NCBI GenBank assembly: GCA_001766655.1
Contig: MJCC01000004.1
Span: 1,172,326-1,236,325 of the forward strand
Length of the DNA stretch: 64,000 nucleotides
Direction: 5' to 3'
DNA from: Phytomonas francai
Taxonomy: Eukaryota; Euglenozoa; Kinetoplastea; Trypanosomatida; Trypanosomatidae
Shown: positions 55,383 to 64,000 of the stretch, one piece after another
How the letters are laid out: each line of letters begins with the position of its first letter
Numbering within the stretch: the stretch's first letter is position 1
Notes under the pieces: model-generated
What the model saw: the letters and a program-made list of their open reading frames with translations, nothing else
The model's database searches: none
Told to the model about the DNA's origin: nothing
Translations under genes and position numbers: made by a program

Positions 55383-57764
55383 TTACGTTACCATCCCCTT
55401 CGAGCATCTCAAAAGAGGAGTCAGCGCACATAGAGTTACGTCGGGGCTCCTGCTACGGGGGGGAGCGGGGGGCTCAGGACAGGTCCCTGTCACACTCAAC
55501 TCCGATCGTTCGGATGCGTCCCAAATGGAAAAGGAAAAAGGGGAAAAAGGGTTGGCCGTCATGGGAAGGGAGGGCGAGCGGGGGGACCCCTCACGCCCGG
55601 AGCCGATCACCCCTTCCGGCTGCGTCCGGTTGTGGGGCTCGAAAGACGGGGAGAGTCCAGGGGCGTCGGAGGAGGAGAAAACGGGAGGTCGTGCGGGGCC
55701 CCCCACCTTAGGACAAAGGGGCGTGTAGAGGGAATTATGCACGGTCGACAACGGCGGACCCTCCTGCAAGGGCACGGTGACAGGGCTCGGGAGGAGCGAC
55801 GGGAGGAAACAGAGGTAGGGAGCCGGCACGGGGTGCGGCGGCTGTACACAGATTGAAGAGGGAGACAGCCGCGGGGGGCCGTAGCTGCGCAACGGGGTGC
55901 TGTAGTTGTGCGACGGGGTGCTGTAGTTGGTGCTATCCCCGACGCTGTTGGCGCCCGTCCGCTCCGTCAGCCCGGCGGTGTGGCAGCTGATGTGGCTCGC
56001 CACCGAGGCCTTCGCGGTCGACGCGCTCTGCTTCGGGTTCGCGAACTTGGGGACAGTGCCGTGGAAGAGCACCTCCGGACCGCGGTGGAAGCGCCAAATG
56101 TAGAAGGAGTCCTGGTGGACAGGCTGCTGGGTCTCGGGGTCGAGAACTCAGTTCGGGTCGTCCGGCGCGGCCTCGCGCGCGCGCTTGCACTCGTCGCACA
56201 CCTGCGAAAGCAGGATGGACTCCATGAAGATGCTGGGGTTGACCTTCCAGATGCCCGCGCGGCGGGGCGCCATCGGCGGCGTTCCCCCCTCCCCGTCGCA
56301 CAGGGCGTCCCCTCCCTCCACCTGGGTTGTCAAGTCCGCACTGACATCTTCCACATGGGCAGGGGTAAACGAGGGGACATCCCCGCGGTTGGCCTTAAAG
56401 ATCTGAAGAACCTTGACAGGATGGACGGCTTCTGAGTCCTGACGGATTGGCGTCGTCGCCACCTCCCCCTTCGCGTTGGGAGAAGTGAATGGGTTCTCCT
56501 CATTTGGGTCGCCCCATGCGAGCACGCCCTCGGTGCCCGCATTTTCCTGGATCGTGGTGGCGATGAGAGAGACCCCTTTAGTAAGCAAGGCCGAGCTCGC
56601 GCCGCTGGCGTCCTCGATCGGCGCCACCACCTGAATCACGCTGTCGGTGCACACCACATACATTGCATTCGGCGTACTGCACTCAGCGACGATGGTAGCC
56701 CGGTTCTCGACAATGTACCCCTTCAAATCGTACGTGACTTTGTTATTCATCAAAGCGGCATAGTTGAGGGTGAGAGCATCCTCGGCCTCAGCCAAGGCCC
56801 CGTTCTCCTTACAGATGTCCGCCAAACTGCTGAACGAGCCTACTTCGGGGAGGCTGGCGACGACTAGCTTCTTGCGGGGATCCCCCCTTCCCCTTTTCTT
56901 TTTCCAACCCCCGCTGTGTTTTGATATGTTATGCTTGTTAATCATGAAGTATTTGGATAATGCATCAAAGATAGCGCGCATCGAGTCGGCGCTCGCAGAG
57001 ACGTGCAGGCACACGGAGTCAACCCACATCGACAGCGCGGTCGAGGCCCCCCACGAGGAATGCGTACGTTCGCGCAGCTCACGGAAGAAGCACAAAAACG
57101 GTATGTTTGTCTTCAACGTTACCATCGTAGTCGGCAAAAATGGAACCTCCCGCAGACCTATGTGCTCAAGGCATTGACTTTGGTAAACATAGGCTGCGAT
57201 GAGCTGGACCCAAACCAAGTTTCGATCCCCAGCGAACTTTGCGATGAATATCTGGTAGCGGAACACGTCACTTTCACAGAGGACGATCGGCGTCGTGGAG
57301 GGCTCGCAAAGCGCGTCGCCGACGGCTCCAATGACACGAATTTGCATGTTCTCCTGTTTTGATAGCCGCACACAGCCCTCTGGGCCGTTGCCCTCGTACA
57401 AGAAACCCACTGCGCACGGCGTCGGTCGTACACGGTAGCCTCTCCCAGCCTCCACTTCCTCCCTCAGGGCCTGATTTGTGGGGTAGAAGCTGGAGGAACT
57501 CACCGCCATGTATCGCGCGTAGAGCTCCTGAATCGTAAACGCGATGGGGGGAATCCGATCCCACAAAAGGCTTCCTCCTTCGCGTCGGTTGTAATACCGC
57601 ACCGAGGAATCCATGTAGGCTTCGTACAGCTGAAGGAAAAGGGGGGATTGCGGACTCGGGAAGAACTCCTGTGTGAAGGGAAGAAGCGCGAGCTGACGGG
57701 AGCCCTTGCCCATAGGACAAAAAGGCGCCGTCTTCAGCGTCTCCGCACTTGGTGCAGCCCCCAT
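55383..57764 (-). CDS. MGAAPS-type paralogue interrupted by one in-frame TGA
   Basis: ATG 57764 begins MGAAPSAETLKTAPFC, again a myristoylation-type start. The frame runs 538 codons to TGA at 56148-56150, then continues in the same frame to 55383 for a nominal 793 codons. The sequence just before the TGA (CKRAREAAPDDPN) aligns with CKRARESDPQDPG of the gene at 48634-51342, where the next residue is Trp. After the TGA come VLDPETQQPVHQDSFYIW and VLFHGTVPKFANPK, matching that gene's YYHGTVPNFAK. So a TGG-to-TGA change (mutation, error or recoding) is the simplest view. A conservative annotation would be 56148-57764 alone. Other conserved blocks include PFTQEFFPSPQSPLFLQL. No enzyme motif is recognised. 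Confidence 0.75.
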
Positions 57765-59201
57765 GTCTATGTATATGCACTCTATTATTAATATTATTAC
57801 AGTATCGTGGAAAATGGTTTAGCTTAACACAGAGGTTCTCAAGTGGTTCGAAACTTAGCGAAGATTGGTATTCTATCCAAGTGGTATTTCTTATATATTG
57901 TCCCTCTAAAAGAAAATAATTTAAAATACTACCTTAGACCTCTTGTGATGTCTGCGCAAAAGTAATCAAAGCATCAGATATATAGATATATATAAGTATA
58001 TATGTGTGTGTGAAGAAAAGAGAAAAGGCAAAAAAAAAGTGAAAAATGATAGATGAATTCTACAACAATAATAACACAACATTAGAAATATTTTATACTG
58101 ATCGTTGTATATGTATATATGCATATTATCTAGCAAACATCTGTACATCACTCGCTTTCCCGTTATACATTGGCAATGGGTTCTTTCGATAACCACGTAT
58201 TCATCAAGGACCTAACGAAGTGGTTCGCTTTTCGCTTGTAAAGAAATATATTTACGTATACGTCAGATTACGCAACTGAGCGTTTTTTGTTTAAAAAGAG
58301 GTTCGTTTATTAATACATTCCTTCTGTGAAGTGACAAACGCACTAGAAGGGGAGAAAACTTAATAACATCTTACTGCAAACACTATACAATATAAGGGTC
58401 TAAATCATGATAAAGAGTAGAATAATATGGGGTAAAACAAACCATCTCAAAGAAGATGAAGCTTATAAAAAGTATAACTAGAAGCAGCAAAAAAAAGGCT
58501 CTCTTTCCATTTTCTCCTTTATCATGGCTTGATGGTGCATCAAGCGCAGGTTCTGTGCTTCGACTATAAAGAAAAAAAAAAGAAAACGTGCTTCAATTTT
58601 CCATTACCCCTAAGGATTCATTTATTCCAAATCCTGTTGCATATTTTTTTGTAATATAAGAAAACGGCTTAGCATTCCCCTAAGGGTGCTCTTGAATTTG
58701 GTCATTGCTTCACGATCCGCTCCAGCAACCGAACGGTGTTTTTGTTTTTTCCATTTCCTACTCAAGGTTCAAAATTCCAAAGGAGGACATTCCCGAACAA
58801 GATGATCCTACTGTCATCTATACGCTTGTGGGTTTTCGATCAATCGACGTTTGTAGTGGTATTTTTATGTCTCAAAAGTGCTCAGAAAGAAAAAGACCTT
58901 CCAACCTCAGGTTCAGGTAATTAAAAAAAAAAAAACTAAATACAATCACCATTGCTAATCTTGCGCATGCCTACGTCACAAAAGGGGTGAAGATTTCAGG
59001 ACTGATCCTTCTGAAAAAGATTCACCCCACCATCACCACTCATATGCCCGCGGCATCATAACGAGACCAAAAGTTAAGATGTGTGTGCGAACGTGCAATC
59101 AAAGCCTCCTCCGGATATTATTAGTGGTCTTTCGTTAATGAATACGTAATAAGCTTTGGGAAAAACAAAAAAAAAACTATTGGATGGGAATGTTAAATAC
59201 T
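57765..59201. other. Intergenic, one weak plus-strand scrap
   Basis: AT-rich with TA repeats (about 57980-58010). A plus-strand frame at 58705-58920 (contains KIPKEDIPEQDDPTVIYTLV) has fair composition but no recognisable domain and no support from the orientation of its neighbours. I do not call it a gene. Confidence 0.4.
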
Positions 59202-59370
59202 TCATCTCGGTGTGGTAAGCGTATTGGAAAATGGAGGAAGATGCGGGGAAAAGTGCTTTTCACACCGCCGTGCGGAGCGGACCTGGCTAAGCAGCTTTCG
59301 GCGTTTAAACAACCTCTTCCGGGAGGAATTCGGGAAAGCGACGGGAGGCCGCTCGCTCGTGCTCGCACTT

Positions 59371-59408
<38 letters not shown>

Positions 59409-62400
59409 ACGAGGAAGAGGGAAAGGGGTAGTAAATTGCATGAGCAATTCAAGCATTTTTATTCGCCATTCCTCCGTTCGCCCGCCGAGATCGCGTAAGC
59501 GAAGCGGATGAGGGAGGGGTGGGGCCCAGACCGCGAACACCTCCCCGTCCGCCCCGACCTCAAACCGCAGTTCGCCCGACAACGGTATTGTAAACGAGGC
59601 TTCACGGCAGGGCGCCACCAGCACCAACCGTGGACGATCTGTCAAAACGAACAGGCAAAGACAGCCCGAATGATCCTCAGGGAAGAGCGGCGGAAACGAA
59701 AGAGCCTCCAAGGGCTCAACCGGGGTGCAATCGACGACTTTTTCGTTCGCCAAGAGATGCCCGGTGAGCTCCGCGGTGTAATCGGTATTGTCCGGCGTCA
59801 GATTTGTCATCCGCAGGACCGAGTCCCAGCGAATCTCTTTGAAAAAAGGATGCCGCTTTAACGCCTCAAAGCCGCCCTGCTCAACGGCACCAATTCGATC
59901 GGAGGGATTCGGCTGAAGAAGACGCTGGATGAGATCCTTCGCCTCCGGCGAGATCGCGAGCGGGAAAGACAGCGTTCCCGCCTGAAATTTTTTGATCTTC
60001 TGCGTTGTACAGAATGCGGTATTGCATTTAAACGGCGAGACCCCTTGTGTGAGCTCGTAGAGGACGCACCCGAGGGCCCATAAATCGCTATACGGGCTGG
60101 CTTTATTCTCGATAATCACCTCCGGCGAGATGTAGGCGGGGGTTCCGCCAAAGCGATTCGCGTCGAGATTCCCCAAAAAGCAGGAGCTGCCAAAGTCGGC
60201 GATCTTGACGTGGTAATCCCACGTGAGCAGCAGATTCTCCAGCTTCAGATCGCGATGCTGGATGATGCTATCCTTCCACAACTGCTCCTCTTCATTCGGA
60301 TCCTTTTCGTCCGCCGCCACCGCGGAGGTCGGATGGGAATCTCGCTTGGACGCTCTGGAGGGGACTCCCTCGTCCCCTTTTTCTACCCACCGCTCCGAAA
60401 GGGGCCGGGCCGAACTCAGCGGGGAGGTCGCTTTCTGGTAGACATGCCGCCGTCCATCGCCGAGGTGCTCGAGCGCCAGGACGACGTCCGCGAGCAGGCG
60501 CGCGGCCATCCCGCGCGTATGCTCGACGCCGTGGTGGGTTAAATATCCCGCCAAATTGCCGTTCTCCGCGAGGTCCATCACGAGATAAATGCAGTCGCTA
60601 TCCTCGCTAACCCCAAACACGTTCAGCAGGCAGGGGTGGCGTAGTTGGCTGCCGAGGAGGATCTCGTTTTGGAGGGCGTGCAGGACGGGAATCCGGCAGA
60701 GCTCGGCCTTGTACACGCGCTTGACGGCGACGGCGCGAAAGGGAAGCGCGGACGCGGACGCGGACGCGGCGGAGACCAAAAAGGACGACGACGACGCCCT
60801 CAGCGGCGGAAGCAGCTCCTCGAGGGTGCTCCCCAGCATCTCCGGGATCGTGGAAAGGGTCTTGGCGTGCACAAAGGACGCGTTCGGGGGCGAAAGCGAG
60901 GAGGGGACCCCCATGATCGACGAGGACGCGCTCATGGCCGCCCTTAGCGGGGGGAAATCGCCGAGATCCGGGGCCTCGTACGCCGCCTTCGACGCGGGCG
61001 ACGCCAACCCGCCGCGCGCGGGGAGGGGGATGGGAGAAACGACCATCCCCCCCGCCCCTCTGCCCATCCCACTCGCATGGGAGACCCCCGCGGGGGATCG
61101 CTTTCCGCTCGTCGAGGGGACTCTGGACAGCCCCTCCTCGACGCGCATCGGCGGGGCTCGCAAGTCGGTCGAGCCGGGGCCCCCCTCCGCACGCGGAAAG
61201 ACGTTCACGGAATTGCCGGCAAAGAGGGCCGCCGGGAAGGCACCCAGCGCGCCGCCAAGGCGGGAGACGCTCCTTTCCATCTCCTCCTCCCCCACGCCGG
61301 CGTTCGGGTCGATATGCGGACCCTCCAGTGGGCTCATCGGGTCTGCGCTTGAGGGCTCCTTCGTGCGCGCGGTGAGCGCCTTCGCGCCCGTACTGCTGTA
61401 CGAGATGCTATCATACCCGCAGGAGCTCCGCGGCTCGCTCTCGTAGGGGCCGAACCTTCCCATCCGCGAGCTCCCGGGCCCCTGCCTCGACGAGAGATCC
61501 CTGGCGCTCTCGCCGAGGTCGTTCTCGCCGGACGACATCGCCCTGAGGGCCATATGCCGCGGCATCGACGGGAAGAAGGTCGCGGTCGCGTCCGCGAGGA
61601 GGAGGCCGCCGCCGGCGCCCTCGCCATCATTGCTCGAGCAGACCGGCGAGGGGCTCGGGCCGGGCTTCGCCGACGCCGGGGCGGGCTCCTCCGCGCGGAG
61701 CGGAACCCACCGCGGCGCCCCGCAAGCGTCGGCGTCCTCGTCGAGGGCGTAAATCCGCCCCGCCCGCCCTCCCCCTCCGCCGGCGTTGTAAAACCACGCC
61801 GTCGACGCCCCGTACGGCCGCTGGTGGGCCGGAAGGTCGGGGTCGCCGTCGTCGGCGGGAACGGGCGAGGCCGCGGAGTCGCCGTCGGCCTCCGAAAGCG
61901 GCCCCGCGCGCGCCGCGGCCTCGCCGGTCGTCGAGGCCCCGAGGAGCGGCCCCTCGATCGAGCGCGGGCAGGCGGGGGCGTGGACGCCCGGGGGGTAGAG
62001 GCGGCCCTCGAGGACCTCGCCGTACGCCCCTTTCCCCAGAACCCACGCGGCGTCGGCCGGGACGTACAGCCGCTCGCGCGCGAGGCGGCGCCCCGCCGGC
62101 AGCCCCGCGGCGACCTCCGCCAAGGAAATTTGCGGGGCCCCGAGGGGGCGGTAGAGGTGCCGCGCCGAGCGCAGCGACCGCAGCGAGGCCGACGGCGAGC
62201 TCCGCGCGGAGCTCAGCCGCGTCGGGCCCTCATTTAAATTTAAATTCGCACTCAAGTTTGAGTTCCCACCGCGGGGGTGGGGGGTCGCGAGGGCCTCGCG
62301 GAGGTGCCCGAGCGGCACGCTCCCGAGCGTCCGGAGGACGGGCACCAGCGGCGGCCCCTCCGCGCGGATTTCGTCGATTTCGGCCGTCGACAAATTCGCG

Positions 62401-62726
62401 GGGGGCGGCGGCCGCGAAGTCGGCGGGGGGGCGGTCGCCGTCGAATGGCAGCTCGCCGCGAGGCTCGCGGGGTCGTCCGGGGGCTCGCAGGGGGTCAGGA
62501 GGAGGAGCGAAAGCGCTGCCGACGCCGCCCCCCCCGCGCGCGAGGCCTCGAGGCTGCCCACGAGCGAAACCAAACTCGCGGACCCGCTCGCCGGCGCCTC
62601 GTCCGCGCGTTCGGCCCACGCCGCGCACCCCCGGCGGCAGCCGCCCTCCCGCGCGGGGCCGTGGGCCGAACCCCGGCGCGAGCCCACGGCGGCCCCAACC
62701 CGCGCATCCCCGAGCTCCATCCCCAT
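59202..62726 (-). CDS. PDK1: PDK1-like AGC protein kinase with very large insertions and C-terminal PH-like region
   Basis: 1174 residues. The kinase fold is complete but spread out: glycine loop GKGAYGEV at about 231; VAIK-lysine in AVKRVYK at 669; HRDLKLEN at 824; DFG at 844; FGGTPAYISPEV; SDLWALGCVLYELTQGVSPF; DRIG and KRHPFFKEIRWDSV. The Trp-Ala-Leu-Gly-Cys, Asp-Leu and HPFF elements and the following PH-like stretch (LCLFVLTDRPRLVLVAP, to EEWRIKMLELL) match 3-phosphoinositide-dependent kinase 1, which activates other AGC kinases at membranes. About 430 residues of Ser/Gly/Ala-rich sequence are inserted between the glycine loop and the lysine, and about 50 before HRD. The first 200 residues are disordered and GC-rich. 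A poly-Thr run precedes the basic C-terminus. Kinase certain; PDK1 assignment likely. Confidence 0.9.
59372..59409 (-). repeat. Trinucleotide repeat encoding poly-Thr
   Basis: About 12 tandem GTC units on the plus strand (GAC on the minus strand) read in the ACG/ACA/ACT-type frame as a run of Thr in the kinase C-terminal tail, after the PH-like region. Length changes would be in frame. Confidence 0.8.
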
Positions 62727-63150
62727 TCGAGTTCCTTCCCGATCGACAGTGATATCTAAGGTTGAAAAGAATATAAAAAATAAGTCAATGTAACAAAACC
62801 AACTGGTGAAAAATATACTCGATGGAAAAAAATAACAATAATAGTAGAGACCTTAGGAAAAAATAAAGTCGTAACGCGATACTGCGCTACACGCTCGTGT
62901 TGAGGCGTATGGCTCAAAGAACGGAACAGAAAGGATAGTCAAAGGTAAAGATGGGGTTGGCAGGGGCGTACTTGAACATTGATACATACAACAAGATATC
63001 GATTTATATGTATAGTATATACATATATAAATATATATTTATTTATTTATTTCCGTGATAACAATTTGTTCTCACCTATACAGTTAAAACAGAGATGTGA
63101 ATATATACTTCTCACCCCTTCTGGTCTTTTTTGTTTCTTTAATCAAGCAT
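62727..63150. other. Intergenic, AT-rich
   Basis: 5' flank of the kinase gene and 3' flank of the next gene. Contains TA- and TTTA-type repeats near 63000-63050. No gene is seen. Confidence 0.5.
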
Positions 63151-64000
63151 TTACTTAGACGTACCTTGGTTTCTAATCAAAAGCGACTCCATCAGCGCAA
63201 TTGAGCCTCTCTCCAACCCCACTCCCGCCGGGAACACGCGCGTAATCCAGATAAGAATCGAACGCCACTCCGAAAAAAGAGACCCCAGAGGTGCCGATAA
63301 TGGTGCGTTGGAATCTACAAACTGTGCAAAGCGCACGGTGGCAACGCAGCCCTTCACGATTGCATCTAAAATGACTGAATCGACACCAGGAGCAGCCCCG
63401 TCCGTCGACGTTAACGCGGACGAAGAGGGTGATACCCCGTCCAGCCCACGAGCGGCTAAATAACCGCCTATGGCCCTACCAAGGCCCCACAGCACCTGCA
63501 AACACTCGAATCCTTTACCTGACGAGCCATGCTCACCGGGGAGAAAATACTTCAAAGCTGCGGCAATCACGACAATAGCAGAGCTGCTTTCCTCGATGAA
63601 AAGTTGATAGGGCAGTAGATCCCTGAGAGAGGACTGAAAAGCCATCAACGCGCTAAGCGTGCTAATCATATTAAGCCGCAGCGCATCCGCCGCGGCGCTT
63701 GCACCTTGATCTCGCGCGTGAAACCCTGTCAAGAGGACGCTCGTTAACTGGCATAATAACGTGATAGTTTGCTGGGGTAAATTCATTCCAACCCCAGCCT
63801 GGCAAAGATAAAGAATCTCGGATAAACATAAAAAGGCGTTGCTCGCGGCGGAGGCCGCGGAAAAACGCTCATACGCCTCATGGAAATGCCCGCCAACCGC
63901 ATCGATTAACTCGCGTAAACATAAATCCAGCAGCTCCCGCGCGAGTGTAGCGCTGATGGGCGAATAAATGTAAATACAATCGTAAAGAAGTGCGAAACAC
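63151..64000 (-). CDS. Alpha-helical protein, 3' part only, family unknown
   Basis: The minus frame is open from the window edge (first full codon at 63999) through LARELLDLCLRELIDAVGGH and MNLPQQTITLLCQLTSVLLT to a stop at 63151, so the start lies outside. An internal ATG at 63786 is not the likely start because the sequence upstream in the same frame reads equally well (SAASAASNAFLCLSEILYLC). The 282 visible residues are Leu/Ala-rich amphipathic helices that resemble an ARM/HEAT-type solenoid, without a diagnostic motif. The C-terminus is LMESLLIRNQGTSK. Orientation agrees with the rest of the array. Function unknown. Confidence 0.75.
   Translation of the reverse strand, partial: CFALLYDCIYIYSPISATLARELLDLCLRELIDAVGGHFHEAYERFSAASAASNAFLCLSEILYLCQAGVGMNLPQQTITLLCQLTSVLLTGFHARDQGASAAADALRLNMISTLSALMAFQSSLRDLLPYQLFIEESSSAIVVIAAALKYFLPGEHGSSGKGFECLQVLWGLGRAIGGYLAARGLDGVSPSSSALTSTDGAAPGVDSVILDAIVKGCVATVRFAQFVDSNAPLSAPLGSLFSEWRSILIWITRVFPAGVGLERGSIALMESLLIRNQGTSK

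Noticed and set aside
1..64000. CRISPR arrays, tRNA genes, intact transposons, bacterial operons
   Set aside because: I looked for spaced direct repeats, T-loop consensus on both strands, transposase or reverse-transcriptase motifs and Shine-Dalgarno-linked clusters, and saw none.

Overview
The window looks like nuclear DNA of a unicellular eukaryote. Long uninterrupted reading frames encode eukaryotic-type multidomain proteins: a membrane H+-pyrophosphatase, a Stealth-type sugar-phosphate transferase, a PP2C phosphatase with a UBP-type zinc finger, cold-shock-domain proteins, a SPRY protein and a PDK1-like kinase. They are separated by 0.4-4 kb of AT-rich, microsatellite-rich DNA. Every intact gene lies on the minus strand and none shows a visible intron. 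That layout resembles the directional, polycistronic gene arrays of kinetoplastids and other Euglenozoa, but I cannot see a spliced-leader gene and cannot name the species. One observation argues for caution. A 286-bp inverted repeat (53685-53970 and 55040-55325) reads as part of a bacterial-type, probably mitochondrial, small-subunit rRNA, and kinetoplastid 9S rRNA is too derived for such a match to be expected.

Layout, all genes minus strand. 1-4312: no intact gene; frameshifted coding remnants up to about 3391. 4313-6691: K+-type H+-pyrophosphatase. 7434-11522: large LRR-tailed protein. 11523-16886: at least three decayed genes. 16887-19457: Stealth transferase. About 20.1-20.3 kb: short relic. 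21638-27118: zinc finger-PP2C protein. 27119-31318: AT-rich gap. 31319-32790: first cold-shock protein, with a 66-bp tandem repeat and an assembly gap. 36666-37475: second cold-shock protein. 38094-39143: coiled-coil protein. 39771-42758: coiled-coil/SPRY protein. 44506-44928: LSD1-type zinc-finger protein. 46818-47784: interrupted gene. 48634-51342 and 55383-57764: two proteins that both start MGAAPS, the second broken by one in-frame TGA. 59202-62726: PDK1-like kinase. 63151-64000: 3' part of a helical protein that continues beyond the window.

The genes do not form an obvious single pathway. Themes are signalling (PDK1-like kinase, PP2C, SPRY and LRR scaffolds, probably lipid-anchored MGAAPS proteins), RNA binding (two CSD proteins), secretory-pathway glycosylation (Stealth) and proton pumping (H+-PPase). 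In euglenozoan-like arrays, neighbours are usually co-transcribed without being functionally related. The most unusual content is the rRNA inverted repeat, the huge insertions inside conserved domains (kinase, PP2C, CSD), the in-frame TGA at a position where the paralogue has Trp, and the many decayed genes lying between intact ones in the same orientation.
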